Origin: Chloroflexus sp. Y-396-1
Lineage (GTDB): Bacteria > Chloroflexota > Chloroflexia > Chloroflexales > Chloroflexaceae
Assembly: GCF_000516515.1 (NCBI RefSeq)
Contig: NZ_KI911784.1
Location: 2,202,881 to 2,266,880 of the forward strand
DNA: 64,000 bases
Reading direction: 5' to 3'
Shown: positions 51,347 to 60,684 of the stretch, one piece after another
Position numbering within the stretch: the stretch's first letter is position 1
How the letters are laid out: each line of letters begins with the position of its first letter
Translations under genes and position numbers: made by a program
Notes under the pieces: generated by a model
The model's database searches: none
What the model was told of the DNA's origin: nothing
Seen by the model: the letters and a program-made list of their open reading frames with translations, nothing else

Positions 51347-52882
51347 ATGCGTAATCAAACACAGCGCAAAGTCGAATTCGGGGATTTTCAAACGCCCATC
51401 AGCCTGGCCAGGGAAATTTGTTCCCTTATCGCTCGGACTGGATTTCGCCCTGCTTCTATTCTTGAGCCGACTTGCGGAACGGGTTCATTTCTCAAAGCAT
51501 CTTTAGAAACATTTCCAAACGTGTCACGTGTTCTTGGCTTTGAGATCAATCCGCAATACGTAGCAGAGGCAAAGCAGGCTGTTGCACGCGGGTTCCCTCA
51601 TGCGTCCATTGAAGTTTATCAATCTGATTTCTTCTTCACGAATTGGTCTGAGATTGTTGAAGCGTTGCCTGAGCCCCTCCTTGTTATCGGCAATCCACCT
51701 TGGGTCACAAATACAGCGTTAAGCATGCTGGGCAGTAGCAATGTTCCGACGAAGTCAAATCTGGACAATCTCCGCGGTATTGATGCGCTCACCGGTAAAA
51801 GCAATTTCGACATTTCGGAATGGATGGTTAGAAAGAACATCGAATGGCTCAATGGTAAAAACGGCATGCTTGCGATGCTGTGTAAGACAACAGTGGCACG
51901 GAAGATTCTTTTGTACGCTTGGCAGCACGGCCTACGAATTGAGTCGGCATCGCTGTATATGCTCGACGCGCAGGCATACTTTGGAGCATCGGTTGACGCC
52001 TGCCTTTTGTTCGTTCAGAGCGCTCCGAACGGTAATAGTAAGACCTGTCGGGTTTTTCATGCTCTTCATGCGCAACACCCTGATAGTGTGTTTGGTTGGC
52101 AGGATGGGATGCTTGTAGCCGATCTCAAGTCATACCAAACATGGAAAAACCTGTTAGGTAACGGGTTTCGGGGTTGGCGGTCAGGGATAAAGCACGATTG
52201 TAGCAAGGTCTTTGAACTGAACGTTGAGTCTGGGAAGTTTGTTAACGGGCTGGGAGAATTCGTTGAGCTTGAACCTGAAGTGCTCTTTCCGTTGCTCAAA
52301 AGCTCCGATCTTGCAGCGCACAGGAAGCCGCATCGTTGGATGATTGTTCCACAGCGGACGATGCACGACGATCCGAGTCGTCTCAGGATTGATGCTCCCA
52401 AGACGTGGAAGTACCTGAGCGAGCACGCTCATCTTCTAAATAAACGGAAAAGTTCCATATATAAGAACCGTCCATTCTTCTCGGTCTTTGGGGTTGGCCC
52501 CTATACATTTGCTCCCTGGAAGGTTGCTATCTCAGGGTTATACAAGAAGCTCGAATTTGTCCAAGTGCCACCTTTTCGGGGACGCCCAGTGGTTCTGGAC
52601 GACACCTGTTATTTTTTTCCCTGTAAATCTGAAGAAGAGTGCGATCTCCTGTACGAACTGGTGATGTCCGACCCTGCCAGAGAGTTTTGGTCAGCCTTCA
52701 TTTTCTGGGACGCAAAGCGGCCAATTACGGCACAACTGCTTAACTCGCTTGATCTGATGGTTCTGGCGCGAATGTTGGGGAAAGAGGAAAAGGTTGCGCA
52801 AGCTCTGGCGGAACGGCAGTTGGTAGCGTACACGGAAGGAGCTTACCAGAGGCTCCTTTTTAGAGAAGAAGCTGCTGAATAG
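51347..52882 (+). CDS. Type II N6-adenine DNA methyltransferase
   Basis: A 511-residue class I methyltransferase. ILEPTCGTGSFLKASLETF is the S-adenosylmethionine motif I, VLGFEINPQYVAEAKQAV is motif II, and PLLVIGNPPWVTNTAL carries the catalytic NPPW (motif IV). FGDFQTPISLAREICSLIAR is the usual TaqI-like N-terminus. The C-terminal half is the target recognition domain. It protects host DNA from the endonuclease encoded two bases upstream. The window contains no specificity subunit, so the system is type II rather than type I. Confidence 0.9.
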   Translation: MRNQTQRKVEFGDFQTPISLAREICSLIARTGFRPASILEPTCGTGSFLKASLETFPNVSRVLGFEINPQYVAEAKQAVARGFPHASIEVYQSDFFFTNWSEIVEALPEPLLVIGNPPWVTNTALSMLGSSNVPTKSNLDNLRGIDALTGKSNFDISEWMVRKNIEWLNGKNGMLAMLCKTTVARKILLYAWQHGLRIESASLYMLDAQAYFGASVDACLLFVQSAPNGNSKTCRVFHALHAQHPDSVFGWQDGMLVADLKSYQTWKNLLGNGFRGWRSGIKHDCSKVFELNVESGKFVNGLGEFVELEPEVLFPLLKSSDLAAHRKPHRWMIVPQRTMHDDPSRLRIDAPKTWKYLSEHAHLLNKRKSSIYKNRPFFSVFGVGPYTFAPWKVAISGLYKKLEFVQVPPFRGRPVVLDDTCYFFPCKSEEECDLLYELVMSDPAREFWSAFIFWDAKRPITAQLLNSLDLMVLARMLGKEEKVAQALAERQLVAYTEGAYQRLLFREEAAE

Positions 52883-52956
52883 TGAGCTGGTTGCAAACGA
52901 ATTGATCTACCAGCCGCTCAACAATCGCTTGCCCCTAATGCCACCTCTGCGTTTCT

Positions 52957-53307
52957 GTGGCACAGATGAAACCAGGTGTTAACCTGCTCGTTATCTCGTT
53001 ACAGAAGAAAGGTGTTGTCAACGATGATCCAGACAGAATACCGGTAACTGTTCATCATTGGGCGAAAGACTGTGATATTACTGTTACTGCGCTTGACGGC
53101 TACGAACGGGTATTGGACGAAGGGGTTAAACCGGTCGATGTACAACCGCGTCTGAGAATACTTGACCTTAGTACTAGTACAGGTAATCTGACTGAACGTT
53201 TTATTCATAAAGGCTGTAAAATATTAGGTATAGATTTCTCGGCTAACATACGGACAAACGCATGCACGCAGGTGCCACAAGCTACATGGTATGAGTTATA
53301 TGGATGA
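52957..53307 (+). pseudogene. Truncated SAM-dependent methyltransferase remnant
   Basis: The 116-residue ORF contains RILDLSTSTGNLTERFIHKG and ILGIDFSANI, which closely resemble motif I and II of a class I methyltransferase (LDxGCGTGNLTExFIxKG...GIDFSA). The GCG of motif I reads STS. The protein ends just after motif II, about a third of the normal length, and the N-terminus shows no methyltransferase features. I read it as a decayed gene between the transferred restriction pair and the chromosome proper. It overlaps the start of the next gene. Confidence 0.5.
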
Positions 53308-56300
53308 ACACTTTCCCCCGCTGCCAAACGATCCGAATCGGCCTCGTTCGATTTCACCGACCGATCTGGCTCAGTATCTGCGCCTCGATCAGTGTCGGCG
53401 CTACTTACGCCTGCGCCTCCACGAGCGACGGAAAGAGTTAACCTGGCTACCTAAGTACCGCATGTCGCTGCAACCGATCCCGCCGATGTTGACCATCGCC
53501 GGTCGGGAGTTTGAACAGTCTATTGAAGCTCAGGTACGGCAACACTTTCCTGATGCCGTTCATTGTGCACAGCGTCAGCGCGCAGGCGATCAACGGTTTA
53601 TGACCTCCGATCACAATCACATCGTGCTCGACCAAATCCAGCAGCTCACGCCTAATAAGAAGCAGGTTCTCTTTCAACCGCGGTTGGCCGCTCATTTGTA
53701 CGGGTGGTCGATCAGCGGTGATATTGATCTGTTGTTGTTAGCGCGCACTGGCGATGGTAAGCTGGAACTCCTGATCGTTGATACCAAAAGTTCGGCAACG
53801 GCGAAAATTGAGCATCGTCTGCAACTGGCCTGCTATCAGCGGCTCGCCGAGCAAATTTGCAAAGATGCGAACGTAGACCTATCAACCATTCGGCTCGGTG
53901 TTCTTTACCGCGGTGAACCTGCCTCAACGATCCAGATACCGGCTGAGCGGCGACGGATTGAAATTGAGCAACAGCAGGCGCATGACTGGCTAGGGGTAAC
54001 TACCGGTTACCTCGAAATCATTGCCGATCCAACCCCCTATCTGGCCGAGATCGAAACGTTGCTGAATGGCCCATCGGCAATCTTATCCACCATCGCAACT
54101 GCACCATTTGCCGAATTACCCTTTCACCTGACGGCAAAATGCGATGGATGTCTGTACAATGAGATTTGTATGCGTTGGGCGGCTCTACATGATGACCTTT
54201 CTCTCATACCGACCCTGACCGAGGCAGAGAAGTCGGCGCTTCACACTCATCAGATCACGACGACCCAACAGCTTGCATTGCTGAAAGAGGTCGCAACCGA
54301 TAGTGAGACCCTGGCAACACCGTCAGGCTGTCGCCAGAAGGTTAGCGAGCTGCTCCGTCATCCGGTGCTGGCACCGCGTCTCGATGAACTGATCCTGCGC
54401 GCACGTGCGTTTCGCCGTTGGCGGGGGGACCATCTCTCAACTCCGAGACGGTTGCCATACCGTGGGTATGGAACGATGCCTGCCATTGGTCCCGATCTCC
54501 ACCCTAATCTCGTTGCTATCTATCTCGATACTCTCTACGACCATACTAAGGGGATGCTGGTAATGCTCGGTGCATTAGTCACCGGTTACGATAATGGGCA
54601 ACTGACCGACGAACGGAAACGGTTCGTAGTGAAGCTTCTCGATAGCCCACCGCAAACCCTAGCTGACGAAGCGATGTTGCTGGAAGGATGGGTCGGTGAA
54701 TTATTGCAGGCTGTGGTCGAAGTAGCGACACCTGATGCAGATGGGAAATTTCGGGCTCCTATTCACTTAATTGTGCCCGATTCGTTTTGTTTGCAAACAC
54801 TTCTTGACGGACTGGCCCGTCATCCGCAGATCATGGGTACTACGCCGCTCTATGATCTGGCGGCCCAGAGTGCCGGTTTCGAGGCGCCAGTGGTAACAGT
54901 GGTGGTAAGTGAGCGGCGCCGTTTTCACAACGATCCACTGGTCTACGATTCACTCGTGCGATTGGCTCAGATGCAGGGTTTCGATTGGGGAGAGTATCGG
55001 CGACTCTTCTACCGACGGGTTTTCGACGATCTGAGTAACGATAAAGAGATTGGATGGTATACGCGCCGGATTCGTTTTAACAACCAAATACCGCTCGAAT
55101 ATGCTTACGCCGCCTGGAATGCGCTACCGCCGCCACCTGATCGTGGTGATGATGAACTGGTTGACTATCGTGCGGTGAAGTCTAACCATCTGATTGGGTT
55201 CATGGAAAAGCGGTTGAAAGCCTGCCAATTACTGGCGTTGCAATTGCCGGCTAATCAGCGTACAACCAAACCAACCTTTGATCTGAGCAGTATCACGACG
55301 TATTCCCGTCGTTCGCACACGCTGGCCGATGCGTTGGCCGAGTTTTTGCTGATCGAACGCTATATCGCGCTGGTGACCTGGGAACAGCAACACCTGCCCC
55401 CACCTGAACAGCGGGTGTTGGCCGGGGTAAGCCTGATTGTGCGCTATGAACCGGAAGATCAAGACCCAACCTTGATCGAAGTTCTGGCCGAAAATGAACG
55501 ACGACAGGCGTTAAAGGCCGCACAGAGTGGAAATCGCAAGCGTGTGCGGTTGACCGAAGAGCAAAAACAGGCAGTTGAGCCTCTGCCACTGCCCGATGTG
55601 CCGTTGCGGTTACGTATCGATCTGAATGGTGTCGAGTGTGATCTGGATACGGCCTTACGGTTGACCAGCTTGTCACCCGGTGATAAAGTTATCCTGGCCC
55701 CACGCTGGAGCGTCGATGAGCGTTTACCGTCCGATCAACAGCAGCCATTCACGACAACTGCCCGCCAATTGCTGTATCAGTCGCGGGCAACGCTAATAGC
55801 CATCGAAACCATCGACAAGAATCATGGATTTGTTCTTCTCAAACCTCATTTGCAGTACAGTAGCGGTGATCGGCGCTTTACGTTTCCATCTTCCTGGCGT
55901 TGGCCGCAGCCTGGTGCATTGTACACCATTGAAGCCGATCCAAACGACATATACGCTCAACGTTGTATGGAGGTGGTTGATGAGCTGCGTCAGGAGGCAC
56001 GTAATGCACTTTACGATCGGCTTGCGGCACCGTTAAGCGTTAACTGCTCTATCTCAACACCGGCTCTCGAAGGCCAGCAACGCTTTGCCGAGGGATTACG
56101 GGCACTGGCCGACGCCGGCGAACTCCATTCATTTGACGAGCATCAGATGAACTACATCGCCTCGTATGGCGATTCCCCAACCCTGCTCGTGCAGGGGCCG
56201 CCTGGCACCGGCAAGAGCTATATATCGGCGTTTGCCCTACTGGCCCGCATGCAGGGTCTGCTCCAGGCCGGGCAACCGTGTCGGGTATTGCTGAGTTGCA

Positions 56301-57523
56301 AGACCCATGCGGCAACCGATGTGTTGTTGCGAAAGATTGCTGACGTTCAGCGAATTCTGGCTGAGCAGCAGCAACGCCAACCGGAATTATTTGCAACATA
56401 CTTCGATGACCGACTACTCGACGTTCCTCTCTTTCGAGTGCGCCCCAAAGCCGATAGCGATCTGCCGACGACCGCAAGGGTCATAAATGACGTGAGCGAC
56501 ATCAATAACGTCGTAACCTGCTTCGTCGCTGCCACACCGTTTGCCGTCAGTTCTCTTCTCAAACGGAACCAACGCTACCACACCGATGCCTTTGCCGATT
56601 TGCTGGTGCTCGATGAGGCGTCACAGATGAATCTAGCCGAAGCCTGTATGGCTGCTATTGCCCTGCATCAACACGGACGCCTGATTGTCGTCGGTGATCA
56701 CCGTCAGATGCCGCCGATTGTGCAACATGAATGGCAGAACGAGCGACAGCGCACGTTTCAGGCGTACCGGGTCTACGCTTCACTTTTCGAGACGCTGTTG
56801 CACCTCGATCCGCCACCGCCGGTTATACGGCTGGCTGAAAGTTTCCGGCTCCATCGCGATCTCGCCGACTTCCTGCGCCGTGCGATCTACGAGCAGGATG
56901 GCATTCATTACTTCTCTCGTCGCGTTACCCGACTCGATCCGGGCAAGATTGACGACCCATTCGTCGCGGCAGCCCTCGATCCCCAGCATCCGCTGATCGT
57001 CATCGTTCACGAGGAGGCGCAGAGTCAGGATATCAATCCGTTTGAAATCAGTCTGATCCGACCGATCATCGAAACGCTGGTGATGCAGCTTAATCTAAAT
57101 CCCGGCAGTGGGGTTGGGGTTGTCGTTCCCCATCGTGCCCAGCGCCTAGCATTGCGTGACCAGCTTCCCTCGCTGATGAAAGAGCTACTCATCGAACACG
57201 AGGGTGCGACTGTCGATACAGTAGAGCGCTTTCAAGGTGATGAGCGCGATGTGATCATTGTTTCGGCGACTGAGAGCGATCCTAACTACCTGCGCACGAC
57301 CAGCGGGTTTCTGCTCGATCCACGGCGCCTGAACGTCGCGCTAAGTCGGGCCCGTCACAAACTGATCTTAATCGCCGCCCGCACCGTCTTTCAACTCTTC
57401 GCTACCGATGAAGAGGTCTTCCATCATGCACAACTCTGGAAACGGTTGCTTCGTGACACCTGCCGCACCAGGTTGTGGAGTGGTGAACGCGATGGTATCG
57501 CCGTGGAAGTGTGGGGAAATTAA
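53291..57523 (+). CDS. Cas4/RecB-type nuclease fused to UPF1-like SF1 helicase (TM0106-type)
   Basis: A 1410-residue protein. The first 300 residues form a RecB/Cas4-like nuclease: PTDLAQYLRLDQCRRYLRLR, ISGDIDLLLLARTG with ELLIVDTKSSATA (D..DxK), and KCDGCLYNEICMRW, which with Cys 36 suggests a [4Fe-4S] cluster. A long middle region follows. The helicase has LLVQGPPGTGKSYISAF (Walker A near 970), LLVLDEASQMNLAEA (Walker B near 1107), VVGDHRQMPPIVQ, RFQGDERDVIIVSATES and LNVALSRARHKLILI. It should resect or unwind DNA in repair or defence. ATG 53300 is an alternative start. Confidence 0.9.
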   Translation: MSYMDEHFPPLPNDPNRPRSISPTDLAQYLRLDQCRRYLRLRLHERRKELTWLPKYRMSLQPIPPMLTIAGREFEQSIEAQVRQHFPDAVHCAQRQRAGDQRFMTSDHNHIVLDQIQQLTPNKKQVLFQPRLAAHLYGWSISGDIDLLLLARTGDGKLELLIVDTKSSATAKIEHRLQLACYQRLAEQICKDANVDLSTIRLGVLYRGEPASTIQIPAERRRIEIEQQQAHDWLGVTTGYLEIIADPTPYLAEIETLLNGPSAILSTIATAPFAELPFHLTAKCDGCLYNEICMRWAALHDDLSLIPTLTEAEKSALHTHQITTTQQLALLKEVATDSETLATPSGCRQKVSELLRHPVLAPRLDELILRARAFRRWRGDHLSTPRRLPYRGYGTMPAIGPDLHPNLVAIYLDTLYDHTKGMLVMLGALVTGYDNGQLTDERKRFVVKLLDSPPQTLADEAMLLEGWVGELLQAVVEVATPDADGKFRAPIHLIVPDSFCLQTLLDGLARHPQIMGTTPLYDLAAQSAGFEAPVVTVVVSERRRFHNDPLVYDSLVRLAQMQGFDWGEYRRLFYRRVFDDLSNDKEIGWYTRRIRFNNQIPLEYAYAAWNALPPPPDRGDDELVDYRAVKSNHLIGFMEKRLKACQLLALQLPANQRTTKPTFDLSSITTYSRRSHTLADALAEFLLIERYIALVTWEQQHLPPPEQRVLAGVSLIVRYEPEDQDPTLIEVLAENERRQALKAAQSGNRKRVRLTEEQKQAVEPLPLPDVPLRLRIDLNGVECDLDTALRLTSLSPGDKVILAPRWSVDERLPSDQQQPFTTTARQLLYQSRATLIAIETIDKNHGFVLLKPHLQYSSGDRRFTFPSSWRWPQPGALYTIEADPNDIYAQRCMEVVDELRQEARNALYDRLAAPLSVNCSISTPALEGQQRFAEGLRALADAGELHSFDEHQMNYIASYGDSPTLLVQGPPGTGKSYISAFALLARMQGLLQAGQPCRVLLSCKTHAATDVLLRKIADVQRILAEQQQRQPELFATYFDDRLLDVPLFRVRPKADSDLPTTARVINDVSDINNVVTCFVAATPFAVSSLLKRNQRYHTDAFADLLVLDEASQMNLAEACMAAIALHQHGRLIVVGDHRQMPPIVQHEWQNERQRTFQAYRVYASLFETLLHLDPPPPVIRLAESFRLHRDLADFLRRAIYEQDGIHYFSRRVTRLDPGKIDDPFVAAALDPQHPLIVIVHEEAQSQDINPFEISLIRPIIETLVMQLNLNPGSGVGVVVPHRAQRLALRDQLPSLMKELLIEHEGATVDTVERFQGDERDVIIVSATESDPNYLRTTSGFLLDPRRLNVALSRARHKLILIAARTVFQLFATDEEVFHHAQLWKRLLRDTCRTRLWSGERDGIAVEVWGN

Positions 57524-57559
57524 AACAGAGTGTGTAACGTTGGGCGAATCATCGCAATT

Positions 57560-58846
57560 TCAGGCTGCTGCTTCTTGCTGACAATCGCCTGTACATGTAT
57601 GAATCGCTGCTGTCTCACGTTTGAATGGCAACGTCACAACAATGCGGGTTCCCTGGCCGACCGGTGATTCAAGATGAAAATCGGCGCCGATAGCGTAGGC
57701 GCGCTGCGCTATACTTAACAGACCGATACCGCCACCGCGCAGTGATGCGCCGCCACGGCCATTATCGGCGATGGTAAGGACGAGCTGGTCTGCATCGTAT
57801 ACCAGACTCATTGTCACCTGCGAGGCCTGCGCATGACGGTGACAGTTTGCCAGCGCTTCTTGCACGATACGGTACAGGGCAACAAGTTGGTTGGTAGCCA
57901 GTGTCGGCAAATCTGGTGAAGCGGTGAAGTGTAGGTGCGTCTTTGTGACAGCCGACCAACGCTTGCCCAACTCGGTCAGGATGGTTGGGAAATCGGCCTC
58001 GCCTAATTGGGGCGGATATAGATCACGCACGATGTGAGCCAGCTCCTGCTCGGTGATGTTGAGAGCGGTTTGCGTGCGGGCCAGGTACTCCTGGGCCGTC
58101 TGGTGATCGCCTTGTACCAGCGCTGCACGCATTGCTTCGAGGTATAACTGAATACCCAGCAGCGCTGAACGTCCGCCATCATGCAGATCACGGGCAATTC
58201 TGGCCCGCTCTGCCTCGCTGGCGGCCAGGGCCAGTGAGACTCCCGACTTAAACGAGTATTCATGCATGAATGGTGAACGGGCAGTCTGGTTCGTCTGTTG
58301 CTCAGCAGGATGATGGTAATGCCAATGTTGAACCAGCGCTAATGCAGCCAGCTCAGCATATTCGTAGATCATTCCCAGCATGTGGTTCTGGTTAACCGAT
58401 GCGTTGGGATTATACGACAATTGTACAACGGCGATATTCTGTCCTTCCCATTGCAAAGGAATACTCAACGTAAGCCAGCAATCACCACCATGACAGTAGT
58501 GGAACCGCGCTTCGCTATCGTGGTCACAATCAACAAGTTGGGGAAGGAAATCGTGTAGTGTCTGCCAGGATAGTCGTTCTTCATCGAGCGCATCAGACGA
58601 CAGATCATCGCTATGGGTGGGATACTGAGCGATCAACGTAACCTTCTGCTGTTGATCGAGCAGGTACAACGAACCGCGATCAGCGCCTAGCAGCTCACAG
58701 CCGAGCTGTACCACGTGTTGGGGCAAATCTGCATGACCGAGGTGAGTCAGTAACCGGCGGGCAATATCCAACGGAGAGTGTCGTGGTGCAGTAGCACGGT
58801 TCGTCGCTATCTGCTGCTCTTCTTGTACATTCGCTCGGACTTCCAT
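57560..58846 (-). CDS. NarL-family sensor histidine kinase with GAF domain
   Basis: A 428-residue soluble kinase of the HisKA_3 type. A GAF-like domain at about 25-190 is followed by ASEAERARIARDLHDGGRSA with the phospho-acceptor His near 219, then HIVRDLYPPQLGEADFPTIL, and an ATPase with ALANCHRHAQASQVTMSLVY, LTIADNGRGGASLRGGGIGL and GTRIVVTLPF. The GAF region holds three close Cys-His pairs (CDHDSEARFHYCHGGDC), perhaps a metal or heme site. No response regulator is adjacent. GGAG ahead of ATG 58846 decides that start over ATG 58867. Confidence 0.86.
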   Translation of the reverse strand: MEVRANVQEEQQIATNRATAPRHSPLDIARRLLTHLGHADLPQHVVQLGCELLGADRGSLYLLDQQQKVTLIAQYPTHSDDLSSDALDEERLSWQTLHDFLPQLVDCDHDSEARFHYCHGGDCWLTLSIPLQWEGQNIAVVQLSYNPNASVNQNHMLGMIYEYAELAALALVQHWHYHHPAEQQTNQTARSPFMHEYSFKSGVSLALAASEAERARIARDLHDGGRSALLGIQLYLEAMRAALVQGDHQTAQEYLARTQTALNITEQELAHIVRDLYPPQLGEADFPTILTELGKRWSAVTKTHLHFTASPDLPTLATNQLVALYRIVQEALANCHRHAQASQVTMSLVYDADQLVLTIADNGRGGASLRGGGIGLLSIAQRAYAIGADFHLESPVGQGTRIVVTLPFKRETAAIHTCTGDCQQEAAA

Positions 58847-58867
58847 AGTGCCGCTCCGTCCGATCAT

Positions 58868-59461
58868 TGAAATATCAGTTTTTGTACCCGCTGCGACTCA
58901 TGGTTAGCTGTTCTGAGTAGTATTGAATAATTGGCTATCTCACAAACTAGCTATCGATGATATGAATACTTCCACATCTTCAGCGTAATATGACTCTGTG
59001 AAATCACACGCATATAATACGAAAGCGCAAATGCCATCTCCTATCACCCAAGTTTATCGATCTCAAGGGTGGTTGATTTTTCGTATCCCAATCAGAGTTA
59101 AGCGGTTTTCTACTCACCCTCTGTTGGGTTCTATCTAAAGATTATTACAATCAGGAATATTTCTTATTCATCATGGTACCCACTTCTCGGTCATGTGTCA
59201 ATGTTGTGAACAAAAGAATTTGTTAGGTGATATGTTGTTGGCGGTTCTGAGCGATTGAACGAGTGCGCCGCCTAGCTTCGTCTCTCCGTTTAGATTACGA
59301 ATGAAATACGCCACCGAACATGTAGCGTTGACAAACAGCTAGAGCTTTTCAGCATCGGAGTTTTCAGCGTTGGATCACACGCGATGATCAGACTATTCAA
59401 AAGCGGAGTGACATCAGCGAACGTCACGCACCTGCTGCCGATATCTTCTCAACCCACGCGG
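58868..59461. other. AT-rich gene-free region
   Basis: About 590 bases with clearly lower GC than the surroundings and no ORF worth calling. ATAATA- and TATAAT-like stretches are present (for example CATATAATACG near 59010). It separates the sensor kinase from the repeat array. It could be a degraded insertion or a regulatory region. I see no transposase or RNA signature. Confidence 0.4.
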
Positions 59462-60315
59462 TCGCCTCGGTGCGCGGGCCTCCGGCCCGCGGTATGCCGT
59501 ACCTGGGTGCCTGGGTGCGCGGGTCTCCGGCCCGCATTATGCCGTACCTGGGTGCGCGGGCCTCCGGCCCGCGGTATGCCGTACCTGGGTGCCTGGGTGC
59601 GCGGGCCTCCGGCCCGCATTATGCCGTACCTGGGTGCGCGGGCCTCCGGCCCGCATTATGCCGTACCTGGGTGCGCGAGCCTCCGGCCCGCGTGATGCAG
59701 TACCTGGGTGTGCGGGCCTCCAGCCCGCGGTATGCCGTGCCTGGGTGCCTGGGTGCGCGGGCCTCCGGCCCGCGTGATGCAGTACCTCGGTACGCGGGTC
59801 TCCGGCCCGCGTGATGCAGTACCTCGGTGCGCGGGCCTCCGACTCGTAGAGTGCAGTACCTCGGTGCGCGGGCCTCCGACTCGTAGAGTGCAGTACCTCG
59901 GTGCGCGGGCCTCCGGCCCGCGTGATGCAGTACCTCGGTGCGCGGGCCTCCAGCCCGCGGTATGCCGTACCTGGGTGCCTGGGTGCGCGGGTCTCCGGCC
60001 CGCGGTATGCAGTGCCTCGGTGCACGGGCCTCCGACCCGTAGTGTGCAGTACCTCGGTGCACGGGCCTCCGACTCGCAGAGTGCAGTGCCTCGGTGCACG
60101 GGCCTCCGGCCCGTAGTGTGCAGTACCTCGGTGCGCATACCTCCGGCCCGCGGTATGCCGTACCTCGGTGCACGGGCCTCCGGCCCGCGGTATGCCGTAC
60201 CTCGGTGCACGGGCCTCCGGCCCGCGTTATGCAGTGCCTCGGTGCGCGGGCCTCCGGCCCGTAATGTGCAGTACCTCGGTGCGCGGGCCTCTGGCTCGCA
60301 GAGTGCAGTACCTGG
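59462..60315. repeat. 22-unit array of 37-bp palindromic tandem repeats
   Basis: Twenty-two units of GTGCGCGGGCCTCCGGCCCG CGGTATGCCGTACCTGG type, spaced 37 bp, or 45 bp where CCTGGGTG is duplicated (before units 2, 4, 8 and 14). Each unit carries the palindrome GCGGGCCTCCGGCCCGC. Units drift from left (TATGCCGTACCTGGG) to right (TGCAGTACCTCGG), with some palindromes decayed (GGCCTCCGACTCGTAGAG). The 111-base three-unit period keeps frames open on both strands, so the long ORFs here are artefacts. The palindrome occurs singly at 6706-6733 and at the end of the 17-bp array at 40553-40571. Confidence 0.9.
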
Positions 60316-60684
60316 TTGAGTTTGTCTTATTAAGAGTCATCGGGTCAGGTTCTCTCTCCAACTCCCCCTTCCTCTCCCCATGTGGAAGTGTCCATCATCA
60401 AGACAGGCAACGGTCGTGGCGGTCCCGCCCTGCGGGGCGGGTGAGGGGCGCCAAGCGTGCTGATAGAACGCACTAACTTCCACATGGTTACCTAGGAATG
60501 CGATGGGAACCCATCGGTTGGCGCATCAGTACACCATTCCCGCTGCGGTGACGCGCATGATCGAAGGTGCAGCTTGCCTCTCGTTCTTTACCGACGCACT
60601 TTAAAAGGGGTGGATTCCTAATCCACCCCTCTGTTCCACTCGTCATTGTTATAACCACACAACGACGGTACGCCGCCCAACCCG
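60316..60684. other. Intergenic region between the array and aioA
   Basis: No supported gene. 60506-60562 shares GAACCCATCGGTTGGCGCATC, AGTACACC and GCGGTGACGCGCATGATCG with 6746-6850, with a 50-base difference inside. GTCCCGCCCTGCGGGGCGGG near 60422 is a small hairpin. The aioA terminator is at 60602-60630. Confidence 0.45.
60602..60630 (-). terminator. Intrinsic terminator of aioBA
   Basis: AGGGGTGGATT (60606-60616) and AATCCACCCCT (60620-60630) form a perfect 11-bp stem with a CCT loop. On the minus strand it is followed by TTTTAA, a T tract, 55 bases past the aioA stop. It belongs to the GGGGTGGATT/GGGGTGGGTT palindrome family seen elsewhere. Confidence 0.7.

Noticed and set aside
59384-60476. 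Long open frames on both strands with 37-residue repeats (GLRPA, GARASGP, EARAPRY types)
   Set aside because: They arise because three 37-bp units make 111 bases and keep any frame without a stop open. Both strands and several frames are open at once, and there are no ribosome binding sites or matching families.
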